Assembly (NCBI GenBank): GCA_942493045.1
Contig: OW818665.1
Location: 2,604,001-2,668,000 of the forward strand
Direction: 5' to 3'
Length of the DNA stretch: 64,000 nucleotides
Source: Teretinema sp942493045
GTDB lineage: Bacteria; Spirochaetota; Spirochaetia; Treponematales; Treponemataceae
Shown here in pieces: positions 31,857 to 39,701 of this stretch (position 1 is the first letter of the stretch; the number at the start of each line of letters is the position of its first letter). The notes under the pieces are model-generated. The model made no database searches. It was not told the DNA's origin and worked only from the letters and a program-made list of their open reading frames with translations. Made by a program: the position numbers and the translations under genes.

Positions 31857-33296
31857 ATGTATAAAGCGAAACACAGTCTGATGCTGATAATACTATCAAT
31901 TTTGGGCATTGGATTCTTGATTACCAGCTTTGCCGGCTATTTCGCGGCACGGGCGTCTTTACGCGCCGAAATAACCGCCAGTTCGCTGCCCCTTACCAGC
32001 GATACCATTTACTCGGAAATTCAGCGGGACTTACTGCGGCCTGTTTTCATCAGTTCCTTAATGGCTCATGATACTTTTTTACGGGACTGGGTGCTTGACG
32101 GCGAGTCCGGTGAGACAGAAATCGTACGATACCTGAAGGAAATTAAGGATAAATATCATACGGTTACCAGTTTTTTTATCTCCGAAAAAACCGGAAATTA
32201 TTATTTTCCCGGCGGACGGCTTAAGCAGGTGAGTCCAAGCGAACCCCGCGATCAGTGGTATTATCATTTAAAAAAACTTGAGGCCGACTATGAAATTAAT
32301 ATCGATGTGGATCTGGCCAATAACGATGAAATGACAATTTTCATCAACTACAAGGTATTTGATTTTGACGGTAACTTTATCGGAGCGACAGGGGTCGGTC
32401 TGACCGTCTACGCGGTAAAGAACTTGATCGAACAGTATCAGCATAAGTATAACCGCATCGTTTTTTTCTCGGACCGCATCGGGGTGGTGCGCCTGCGCGG
32501 AGAGCAGTTCCCGTCGGCCTATGATACGCTTTACGCCGTCGGCGGCATCAAGCCGATCGCGGCATCCATTTTGGCGCAACCTGGCGGTATGTATACTTAT
32601 AGGCGCGATGGTCAGACTTTTTTCCTGAACACCCGCTTGATCGAGGAATTTAACTGGATCTTGTTTGTCGAAGAACCGGATACAGCCGCCGCGGGAGTGC
32701 TGCGGCGCACTCTGCTAATTAATATCTTACTCAGCCTTTTCGCGACGGCGCTGGTGTTTTTTATTTTACGCCGCGCGATACATGCTTATCAAAAACGGAT
32801 CGAGGATCTGGCGGCTACAGACAAACTGACCGGATTGTATAACAGGCAGGCCTTTGATTTTCTGGTAGATGAAACCCTGAAAGACTGCCGCCGCACGAAG
32901 AATTCGGCCGCCCTGATTATGCTGGACCTGGATCTTTTCAAGAACATCAATGACACGTACGGTCACCTCTCTGGAGACCAGGTCTTAATCGATACGGCCG
33001 GCCGCATCCGTTCAGCGGTACGGGATAATGATCTGGTTTGCCGTTGGGGCGGCGAGGAATTTCTGGTGTTGCTGAAAGGCTGCACCTATGAAGGCTCTCT
33101 GCGGGTAGCGGAGAACATCCGCGCGGCCTTTGAGGCGGTGCCCTTTACGGTTAATAATGAATCGCTGCGATTAACCGTCAGTCTCGGGCTGACCCTGCTT
33201 TCCGCTGATGAAACCCGCGATCAGGCTATTGCCCGGGCCGACCAGGCCTTGTACAAGGCCAAGTCCGCCGGACGCAACCGTACCGAAATGGTATAG
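31857..33296 (+). CDS. Membrane diguanylate cyclase with Cache-like sensor
   Basis: A 479-aa enzyme predicted to make cyclic di-GMP. TM1 (about 8-30), a periplasmic Cache-like sensor (about 40-275), TM2 (about 283-303), then a GGDEF domain to the end. The active loop is GGEEF at 398-402, which is catalytically competent. An inhibitory site RDND (389-392) lies five residues before it, so product inhibition is expected. The ribosome binding site is weak. It converges with the SDR gene. Confidence 0.92.
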   Translation: MYKAKHSLMLIILSILGIGFLITSFAGYFAARASLRAEITASSLPLTSDTIYSEIQRDLLRPVFISSLMAHDTFLRDWVLDGESGETEIVRYLKEIKDKYHTVTSFFISEKTGNYYFPGGRLKQVSPSEPRDQWYYHLKKLEADYEINIDVDLANNDEMTIFINYKVFDFDGNFIGATGVGLTVYAVKNLIEQYQHKYNRIVFFSDRIGVVRLRGEQFPSAYDTLYAVGGIKPIAASILAQPGGMYTYRRDGQTFFLNTRLIEEFNWILFVEEPDTAAAGVLRRTLLINILLSLFATALVFFILRRAIHAYQKRIEDLAATDKLTGLYNRQAFDFLVDETLKDCRRTKNSAALIMLDLDLFKNINDTYGHLSGDQVLIDTAGRIRSAVRDNDLVCRWGGEEFLVLLKGCTYEGSLRVAENIRAAFEAVPFTVNNESLRLTVSLGLTLLSADETRDQAIARADQALYKAKSAGRNRTEMV

Positions 33297-33305
33297 CGGT
33301 GTCTT

Positions 33306-34124
33306 TCAGGCATTAGGCGGTTTCGCGGAATGTTGGACCGCGGATGGCGGAGCCGCTGGCCGGGTGTCGTGCAGATAACTGTGCCGGGCATAGGCGTAGC
33401 GGCCGACAAAGCGGCTCATCAAGGCTTTGAACCGCCAGGACGGAGCCATCAAAGCCAGGCGCTGTCCTTTTTTTATTGAAGCATAGCAATGCGCGACCAC
33501 TTTTACCGGATCTTTCCCCCCCACTACTTTTTTTCGCGCTCCACCGGAGGCGACAGCGGAAAACTCGGTATCAACCGGTCCGGGACAGACTGTGGAAACA
33601 AAAATGCCTGAGTCAGCCAGCTCCGACCCGAGAGCGGTACTGAAACTCAATACGTAAGCCTTGGTGGCGGCATAGACGGCCAGGTTTCCCAGGGGTATAA
33701 AAGCGGCCAGGCTGGCCACATTGATGATCAGGGAGTCGCGCTCCATGTACGGAATAGCGCAGTAACACAGGGCGGTCAGCGTGTACACATTCAAGTCGAT
33801 CATGGCCAACTGCCGGTCTAGAGCGGTCTCGGCGAAAGAGCCGTAGGTACCGAACCCGGCGTTGTTGATCAGGGTGTCGATAATGAAGGTATCCGGCTCG
33901 GCTTTCAGTAGCGCCGTAAAGGCCGATACACCGCTGTCTCCGCCCAGATCAATGGGGATGACGCGGGTTTTCCCCACAGGCAGCAGGGCGGCGGTTTCGC
34001 GGAGCTGGTCCGCGCGGCGGGCGAGCAGCCAAATTTCATCGGCGCTCCGAAAGGCTGGCAACTGCCGGGCAAACTCCCGGCCCAGGCCGGCGCTGGCGCC
34101 GGTAATTATTTGTATGCGTTTCAT
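33306..34124 (-). CDS. Short-chain dehydrogenase/reductase
   Basis: A 272-aa NAD(P)-dependent oxidoreductase of the classical SDR type. TGASAGLG at about 8-15 binds the cofactor, NNAGFG lies near 87, the catalytic Ser is in INVASLAAF, and Tyr/Lys in YAATK. The sequence CPGPVDTEF follows. The substrate is unknown. The ATG at 34124 fits the family N terminus; a TACAAT hexamer ends six bases before it with no ribosome binding site. Confidence 0.9.
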   Translation of the reverse strand: MKRIQIITGASAGLGREFARQLPAFRSADEIWLLARRADQLRETAALLPVGKTRVIPIDLGGDSGVSAFTALLKAEPDTFIIDTLINNAGFGTYGSFAETALDRQLAMIDLNVYTLTALCYCAIPYMERDSLIINVASLAAFIPLGNLAVYAATKAYVLSFSTALGSELADSGIFVSTVCPGPVDTEFSAVASGGARKKVVGGKDPVKVVAHCYASIKKGQRLALMAPSWRFKALMSRFVGRYAYARHSYLHDTRPAAPPSAVQHSAKPPNA

Positions 34125-34130
34125 AATCTG

Positions 34131-34136
34131 ATTGTA
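34131..34136 (-). promoter_or_regulatory. Candidate -10 element for a leaderless SDR mRNA
   Basis: TACAAT on the minus strand, six bases before the SDR ATG and just after a terminator. No convincing -35 is seen. Confidence 0.4.
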
Positions 34137-34146
34137 CGCCCACTGT

Positions 34147-34177
34147 AAAAAAAAGACCACCGTAACGGGTGGTCTTT
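34147..34177 (-). terminator. Terminator downstream of the cassette lipoprotein gene
   Basis: AAAGACCACC and GGTGGTCTTT form a perfect 10-bp stem with a six-base loop, followed on the minus strand by eight T. It ends the minus-strand transcript that enters from the lipoprotein gene. It lies outside the direct-repeat-bounded segment, so it probably predates it. Confidence 0.88.
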
Positions 34178-34200
34178 AATCTGTTTTGACAATATATCGG
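34177..34200 (+). repeat. Left copy of a 24-bp direct repeat flanking the lipoprotein gene
   Basis: Identical over 24 bases to 35573-35596. The shared sequence contains a TTGACA hexamer. In this copy no -10 follows, whereas the right copy is a working promoter element of the cyclase operon. This suggests the 1.4 kb between the copies was inserted or duplicated in. Confidence 0.85.
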
Positions 34201-34233
34201 CTAATCTAGGCTAAGGAAAAAACCTGGAATCGT

Positions 34234-35397
34234 TTACATTTCGATGCAACGTATGGCTGCGTACACTGACGGTAAAGTAAGGTCGTGACTCACCCCATTT
34301 ACCCAAAAACGGGCAACATCGTTCATCGAGGTGTAGAGTTTGGTAGGATCCTGGACTCGCTCATAACCGGCCGCATAGACACTACTCTCTGTCACGCACA
34401 TATCCGAGATGCCGCAGAAACCGTCACCTGAGGTCAAGTCGGTGGAAACACCGTCGCGCCAGTATTTTAGGCGATAATACGCGGTGCCGTTGACCGTGTT
34501 TTCATAACCAATGGCATGTATAACGTCGCCATGCTGCTCAACGAGGTCGAGGAAGGAACCATAATTTCCGGTCTGCGCAAGACCGACGGTGTCGGTGATA
34601 ACCATGTCTGAGGCGCGTATCCGCCAATAACGTGCCAGGTATCTTGAGACGGCCGCAGAGTAGGATTTACCGCAGACCAGAAGAGTACCGTCGATATATG
34701 AAAGGCCTATAGACATGGCCCTGGTGGAACTGTCGGGAATCGCGAGCTTCGTGAAGCCGTTTGCGAGATTTGAAAGCGACCCCTTCCAGATATAAGACCA
34801 AACACCTGTTTCTCCGGCGTCCATGTTTTGACCGCAAAGGTAGATCGCGTCTCCCTCAATAATCATATCGCCCGCGGCGGCATAGTTACCGGTGTCTACG
34901 GTAAATCGTTCCGTTACTCCTTCCTGATCTATAACCCAAAGATAGAAAGTGTCAGTGCTGGAAACGGATCCGAAAATATAGGTTTTGCCGTCGCTTATTC
35001 GCATGGATTGGCCAGATGCGCCTGATTCCGGGAGCTGCGTAATCATGTCCTGGTTTCGGTAATAGCGGAGTCCGTAAGGCGAGCTGGTTATGGAGACCAG
35101 CGAGTGGATGTCGTTTCCGACAATTTCCATGTCCTGGATGACTTGCCCGGCGCTGTTATTCTCCAGGGTAGTTTTGTTCACGTCGGACAGATTGTTTTCA
35201 TTAACCTTCCATATCGTGGCAATATTTCTTGTTCCATTGTGTTCGTAGCCGCCGAAGTACACGTATGTTGGACTTGCCGGTGGTTCTATCGGTGGCTCTG
35301 ACGGTGACTCGCCAGCAGGTGAAGGACAACCTGCCAGGACAATGAAGAAATACAATACCGCGAGAATCGAAACAGGGAGAGGTGCTTTGCAGACCAT
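34234..35397 (-). CDS. Lipoprotein with beta-propeller-like repeats
   Basis: A 387-aa lipoprotein with lipobox LAGC ending at Cys24, followed by a Pro/Ser/Glu-rich linker (25-44). The mature part has about six or seven repeats of roughly 45 residues with a recurring pattern of a short strand, a D/G-rich turn and a W or Y plus K/R (for example ATIWKVN, YYRNQD, YLWVIDQEG, YIWKGS, RYWRI, LKYWRDGV, RFWVNGV), as in secreted beta-propeller proteins. Its function is unknown. It has a strong AAGGAG, a consensus promoter and a 24-bp direct repeat on each side. Confidence 0.8.
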   Translation of the reverse strand: MVCKAPLPVSILAVLYFFIVLAGCPSPAGESPSEPPIEPPASPTYVYFGGYEHNGTRNIATIWKVNENNLSDVNKTTLENNSAGQVIQDMEIVGNDIHSLVSITSSPYGLRYYRNQDMITQLPESGASGQSMRISDGKTYIFGSVSSTDTFYLWVIDQEGVTERFTVDTGNYAAAGDMIIEGDAIYLCGQNMDAGETGVWSYIWKGSLSNLANGFTKLAIPDSSTRAMSIGLSYIDGTLLVCGKSYSAAVSRYLARYWRIRASDMVITDTVGLAQTGNYGSFLDLVEQHGDVIHAIGYENTVNGTAYYRLKYWRDGVSTDLTSGDGFCGISDMCVTESSVYAAGYERVQDPTKLYTSMNDVARFWVNGVSHDLTLPSVYAAIRCIEM

Positions 35398-35516
35398 AAA
35401 TTAACTCCTTTATTATTTAAATGCAGTAAATAACCTGTGGCTAACAAGATTTCTTAATTATCGTTTAAAGGATTGACGCTTTTTGCTCAACTTTCTGGCA
35501 AACGACTTTTGGGCTG

Positions 35517-35545
35517 AGTATATAGTCATGATAGTTGGCTGTCAA
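35517..35545 (-). promoter_or_regulatory. Promoter of the cassette lipoprotein
   Basis: TTGACA (35540-35545), a 17-base spacer and TATACT (35517-35522) on the minus strand. This gives a leader of about 113 bases, AT-rich compared with the surroundings. Confidence 0.75.
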
Positions 35546-35572
35546 CAAATGGCTTTAGTGATAGGCGCCTGG

Positions 35573-35596
35573 TAATCTGTTTTGACAATATATCGG
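35573..35596 (+). repeat. Right copy of the 24-bp direct repeat
   Basis: Exact copy of 34177-34200. It supplies the -35 hexamer of the cyclase promoter. Confidence 0.85.
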
Positions 35597-35611
35597 TTTA
35601 GGCCCTATACT
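35582..35611 (+). promoter_or_regulatory. Promoter of the cyclase pair, predicted leaderless
   Basis: TTGACA (35582-35587), an 18-base spacer and TATACT (35606-35611). The -10 ends six bases before a GTG start codon at 35618 and there is no Shine-Dalgarno sequence. Confidence 0.8.
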
Positions 35612-35617
35612 TGCGTC

Positions 35618-37525
35618 GTGCGCAAGCGAATTCTCCCCACAGTTCTATTTGCGGTAGTCTTTTTTTTCGGGTTCACCGCCTGTTCCTCAAAAAATATCGC
35701 TGAACGGTTCGGCCTTCGTGTTTCACAGGCTCCGAAAGTGAGTTCTGGAATACTGAAGCTTGTCGATCCGCGCCAGAGTGTCGACCTTTCCGGTGACTGG
35801 CGGTTTTGGCCGGAGCGGTTTATCGATCCGGCGGTACAGCCACTGCCTGACTCCGGGCGTTTTGAACGCTTCTCGGCGCCCTGGACTTCTTATGAGCGGG
35901 GCCTACCAGCGCAGTCTTTTGCCAGTTACGCTGTTACCATTACGGGTTTGGACCCCGCCGTACAGTACGCCTTTCTGTTTCCGGGGTTCAGTTCGGCGAC
36001 GCGCTATTATGTCAACGGGCGGGAATTATACAGTCAGGGCCGTCCCGGCATCAGTTTCGAGGAAGAGGTGCCCTGCTGGGACGCCGCCGTGGTTTCGATC
36101 GCTGACAGCGGTTTGACGGAGTGCACCCTGGTGATGCATCTCTCAAATTTTAATGATATATTACCGGCAACCGGAACTGCCATCGTCTTTGGTCCCTACG
36201 CGACACTGGCCGACCGGCAGGACTCCTCCAGGCTGATGATGATAATTCCCTTTGGCGCGATTCTGGCCATGGGCATGTATTTTATCTCGCTGTTTATGTT
36301 TCACCGTGATGAATGGGCCTCTCTTTATCTCGGGTTGCTCTGTATGGTTTTTGCCTTGCGCATTCTCTGCTATGACGAGTTTATACTGCGTGACATTCTG
36401 CCGGCCGTGAGCAGTATCTGGCAGTTTAAGTTGGGGTATCTGACTTTTTCGCTGGCGCCACCGCTGTTTATGGCCTTTGTGCGGGCGCTGTATCCGGATT
36501 TGACCTGGCGCCCCGCGGTATACGGAATAACCGTGATTTCTGTCGGCTATGCCCTGCTAAATCTGTTCACCGCTCCGCTTTTTTTCACTTCTGTTCTGCA
36601 TTATTTTCAGATGTTTGTCGGGGCGGCCGGTATCTATCTGATAGGAATAATACTCGTTGCCGCTTTTCAAAAACGCGAAGGGGCCAGCTTATTTCTTTCG
36701 GGTTTTATTGTTTTTTTTCTAGTAGTCGTCCGGGATATTCTGCTGGCCAACCGTTACATGGAGGGTTTGTTCTTAGGGCACTTTGGCGTACTCGGCATCA
36801 TTTTCGCCATGTCGCTTTTGCTGGTGCGCCGTTTTACCGGTGCCTTCGGAGCCCTGGAAAAAGCCGCTACCGCTCTGGAAAAAACCAATCAGTCGCTTTC
36901 GCGTTTCGTGCCGAACGACTTCCTTAAATATCTGGACAAACATTCCATTACGGAGATTTCTCTCGGCGACAACGTCAAAAGACGGATGTGCGTAATGTTT
37001 GTGCATCTCGGGGTTGACCTGCCCATGATGCAAATCGAAAAACGCATTAATCTGCTGGAGCTGCTCAATGAAACCCTTTTGCAGATCAACCCGTTGATCC
37101 AGAAGTATCACGGTTTTATTGACAAGTATCTGGTTGAGGGTGTGATGGTGCTGTTCCCGGAAGAAGGCGAGCCGGTGATCCGCTGCGCTCTGGAGATGCA
37201 GGCCGCTCTGGATCACTGCAATCGCAAACGTAAAATACTGGACCTGCCGTTGATCAAGTTCGCGGCCGGTATTCACCGCGGCGAGTTAATGCTCGGTACA
37301 ATCGGTGAAACGGAGAGAATGGATGGAACGGTTATTTCTGATGTGGTAAACATGGCCTGCCGGCTGGAAAGTTTTGCCTCCGCCAAGGATGTGCCGATTA
37401 TCGTTACAGAAGTTTTCCTGACCGACATTCCCGCTGACGCCCCCTTTGAGCTGATCTCTCATGGGCAGGTGCATCTGCGGGGCAAAGAGCGGCCTATTGA
37501 ACTCTATGAGGTACGAAGGAAATGA
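35618..37525 (+). CDS. 7TMR-DISM receptor with class III cyclase domain lacking metal aspartates (C2-like half)
   Basis: A 635-aa membrane protein. The GTG start is chosen because the signal (MRKRILPTVLF..., possible lipobox FTAC at Cys22) begins there and the only upstream in-frame candidate is the -35 hexamer. Residues about 40-190 are a jelly-roll-like extracellular domain of the 7TMR-DISMED2 type; about 195-420 are seven membrane spans; about 455-620 are a class III nucleotide cyclase domain. In that domain the first metal Asp is replaced by His463 and the second by Glu507 (KYLVEG), so it should not bind the two metals. The substrate-binding Lys503 and Thr571 and the transition-state pair Asn578/Arg582 are kept. 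This is the pattern of the C2 half of animal adenylate cyclases. It is coupled to the next gene by ATGA. Confidence 0.88.
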   Translation: MRKRILPTVLFAVVFFFGFTACSSKNIAERFGLRVSQAPKVSSGILKLVDPRQSVDLSGDWRFWPERFIDPAVQPLPDSGRFERFSAPWTSYERGLPAQSFASYAVTITGLDPAVQYAFLFPGFSSATRYYVNGRELYSQGRPGISFEEEVPCWDAAVVSIADSGLTECTLVMHLSNFNDILPATGTAIVFGPYATLADRQDSSRLMMIIPFGAILAMGMYFISLFMFHRDEWASLYLGLLCMVFALRILCYDEFILRDILPAVSSIWQFKLGYLTFSLAPPLFMAFVRALYPDLTWRPAVYGITVISVGYALLNLFTAPLFFTSVLHYFQMFVGAAGIYLIGIILVAAFQKREGASLFLSGFIVFFLVVVRDILLANRYMEGLFLGHFGVLGIIFAMSLLLVRRFTGAFGALEKAATALEKTNQSLSRFVPNDFLKYLDKHSITEISLGDNVKRRMCVMFVHLGVDLPMMQIEKRINLLELLNETLLQINPLIQKYHGFIDKYLVEGVMVLFPEEGEPVIRCALEMQAALDHCNRKRKILDLPLIKFAAGIHRGELMLGTIGETERMDGTVISDVVNMACRLESFASAKDVPIIVTEVFLTDIPADAPFELISHGQVHLRGKERPIELYEVRRK

Positions 37526-39591
37526 GCCAGTCACGACAGCCGCTGCGGGTAATTCAATCGGCGCTCCCCTTTGTTTTTTTGCTGGCGGTGGTATTTCTGG
37601 TGATACAGTCGAACCCGACATCATCAAGCCGTCAAAAAGGTACGGTCTCGCCGGTTTCCGGAGTGCTGGATCTTACGGGTCGGACCCTGCCGCTCTATGA
37701 AGTTCGCGGGGAATGGTTTTTTGACTGGAAAGAGCTTCACGCGGACCTGGCCTCTTTTACCGGAGACCGTTTTTTAGTGTTGCCGGGTTCCTGGCTGACC
37801 ACCGGCGAGACAAGCCGCCAGGGTTATGCCAGCTTCGGCTTGAAAGTGTCAGGTTTGGAGCCGCACACCCGTTACGCCTTGCGGGTTGGTCATTCTTTGA
37901 CCGCGGTCCGGGTTCTGGTTAACGGCAAGGAAGAGCTGCGATTCGGCAGTCCCGGAACCTCCTATCAAACGGAAATTCCGGCCTGGGATTCCGGCCTGGC
38001 CCGCTTTACGCCGCTCGCGGACGGCACGGCCGAGATAATTCTGCAGATTTCCAATTACCGGGACCGCAATGGCGGCACCAATGCCACCCTCTATCTTGGC
38101 CGGGATGAGGTGTTGACGGTGATGGAAGACCGCCAAAAATTAACTGAAGGTTTGCTTTTCGCGATCCTGGGCATCATGGCCTTCTTTTTTCTGGCTCTCT
38201 TTTTATCCCGCCGCTCGGACCGGCTTTTCCTGTGGTTTGCCGGCTTGTGCCTGGTGGTAGCCGTCCGGACGCTGTGCTATGACGGTTTTACCCTGAATGT
38301 GCTAATTCCGTCGCTGCCCTGGGAGGCCCTTTTTAAAATCGGTTATTTGACCTTTCCCTGCGCCATAATTTTTTTTATCGGCTTTCTGCACAGCCTTTAT
38401 CCGCGTTTGTATCATCGGGTTGTCTTCGGAATTTCGCTGTTCGGCATGGCCGCCTACGCGCTGCTGATACTATTCGCGCCAATTTATCTGACTACTCTGT
38501 TATTGGCCCCGGTGCAGTTTTTTGCCTTGGCTGTGGTGCTGTGGGGATTGGTGGTTATCATAGTTGCCGTCTGGCGGGGTGAGGAAGGCTCCCTGTGGTT
38601 TTTGGCGGGCTTCAGCGCGGCTGTTTTCTCTTTCACCTACGACGTATTGGTTTCGTTGTGGATTATTTCCGGTTTCAGTCTCAGTCAGCTGGGTATGAGT
38701 TTTTGTCTTTTCGCGCTGGCCCTGATGGTCAGCCAGCGTTACGCCTCCGCCCTGGAAAAAACCGTGTTGATCACTACTCAGCTAAAATTCATCAATCACT
38801 CGCTGCAGCGCTTTGTGCCCAGCCAGTTTCTCTCCTGCCTTGGGAAGGCCTCCATCTGTGACGTGCAGCTTGGCGACAGCGTGGAACTGGAGATGGCTGT
38901 GCTCTCGGCGGATATCCGTTCTTTTACCAGCATCGCCGAGAAAATGAGTCCGGACGAAATTTTCAGTTTTCTGAATGAGTACCTGGAACTGGTCGGCCCG
39001 ATTATCCGTAAACAGGGCGGTTTTATCGCCAAGTATCTTGGGGACGGTTTTATGGCCCTGTTCCCCTCCGGCGCGGAAGCGGCGGTGCTGTGCGGCATCA
39101 AGATGCAGGCGGCGGTGACCGGGCGCAATCGCTCCGCTCCGGAGAAAAAAGCCATCTCCATCGGAATCGGCATCGATTGCGGCCGGATTTATTTAGGCAC
39201 GATCGGCGATCCCTCACGAATGGACGGGACGGTGCTTTCTTCCTGCGTCAAGTCAGCCGAACAGCTGGAACAGGCCACAAAATTATATCAGTCCAGAATA
39301 ATGATTAACGAAACCGTTTTTTCACAGCTTTCAGACCCCTCGGCCTATTTTATCCGGCCGGTAGACCGCGTTCATGCCGGAAATAAGGGTGCTTTTTTGT
39401 TTGAGGTGTATAATAATGATAAAGATGACCTGCGCGACCGGAAGTGGAAGACTCAGGCGGATCTTGAACATGGTCTTTTCGCTTTTTTTACCCGCCAGCA
39501 TGACGAAGCCGCTTTTTTTCTGTCCAAAGTTTTGACCGTTTTTCCGGAAGATCCGGTCGCGCGGCTGTATTATGAGCGTTTAAGGCTCTAA
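37522..39591 (+). CDS. 7TMR-DISM receptor with class III cyclase domain lacking Asn/Arg (C1-like half)
   Basis: A 689-aa paralogue of the preceding protein with the same layout: an N-terminal hydrophobic anchor, a DISMED2-like extracellular domain (about 40-200), seven membrane spans (about 205-410), a class III cyclase domain (about 455-615) and a short helical C-terminal tail (about 640-689) with a PEDPVARLYYERL pattern as in other cyclases. Both metal aspartates are present, Asp464 in ADIRSFT and Asp508 in KYLGDG, but the transition-state Asn and Arg are replaced by Lys577 and Gln581. Alone, a homodimer would lack a complete site; together with its upstream partner it would complete one. 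The start overlaps the partner's stop as ATGA. Confidence 0.9.
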   Translation: MSQSRQPLRVIQSALPFVFLLAVVFLVIQSNPTSSSRQKGTVSPVSGVLDLTGRTLPLYEVRGEWFFDWKELHADLASFTGDRFLVLPGSWLTTGETSRQGYASFGLKVSGLEPHTRYALRVGHSLTAVRVLVNGKEELRFGSPGTSYQTEIPAWDSGLARFTPLADGTAEIILQISNYRDRNGGTNATLYLGRDEVLTVMEDRQKLTEGLLFAILGIMAFFFLALFLSRRSDRLFLWFAGLCLVVAVRTLCYDGFTLNVLIPSLPWEALFKIGYLTFPCAIIFFIGFLHSLYPRLYHRVVFGISLFGMAAYALLILFAPIYLTTLLLAPVQFFALAVVLWGLVVIIVAVWRGEEGSLWFLAGFSAAVFSFTYDVLVSLWIISGFSLSQLGMSFCLFALALMVSQRYASALEKTVLITTQLKFINHSLQRFVPSQFLSCLGKASICDVQLGDSVELEMAVLSADIRSFTSIAEKMSPDEIFSFLNEYLELVGPIIRKQGGFIAKYLGDGFMALFPSGAEAAVLCGIKMQAAVTGRNRSAPEKKAISIGIGIDCGRIYLGTIGDPSRMDGTVLSSCVKSAEQLEQATKLYQSRIMINETVFSQLSDPSAYFIRPVDRVHAGNKGAFLFEVYNNDKDDLRDRKWKTQADLEHGLFAFFTRQHDEAAFFLSKVLTVFPEDPVARLYYERLRL

Positions 39592-39615
39592 ATCGCTATA
39601 TCGCGGCGAATTTAG

Positions 39616-39644
39616 TTGTATGTTTAGGAAAATAAGCCGATAAT
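39616..39644 (+). promoter_or_regulatory. Promoter of the 1718-aa Ig-repeat gene
   Basis: TTGTAT (39616-39621), a 17-base spacer and GATAAT (39639-39644), about 58 bases before the ATG. The sequence CCGATAATGGAGA also occurs near 59734, upstream of another secreted-protein gene. Confidence 0.6.
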
Positions 39645-39701
39645 GGAGAAAATGGAGAAGGTCTAAGTCTCATCCCAACCTTCGCCATAAGGTGACAGCT
39701 G

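Noticed and set aside
34186..34215. Promoter at the left copy of the 24-bp repeat
   Set aside because: The TTGACA is present but nothing like a -10 follows at 16-18 bases; no plus-strand gene lies downstream.
35618..37525. Calling the first cyclase a pseudogene because of the lost metal aspartates
   Set aside because: The frame is intact, strongly promoted and coupled to its partner, and the transition-state residues are preserved, which fits a specialised half rather than decay.
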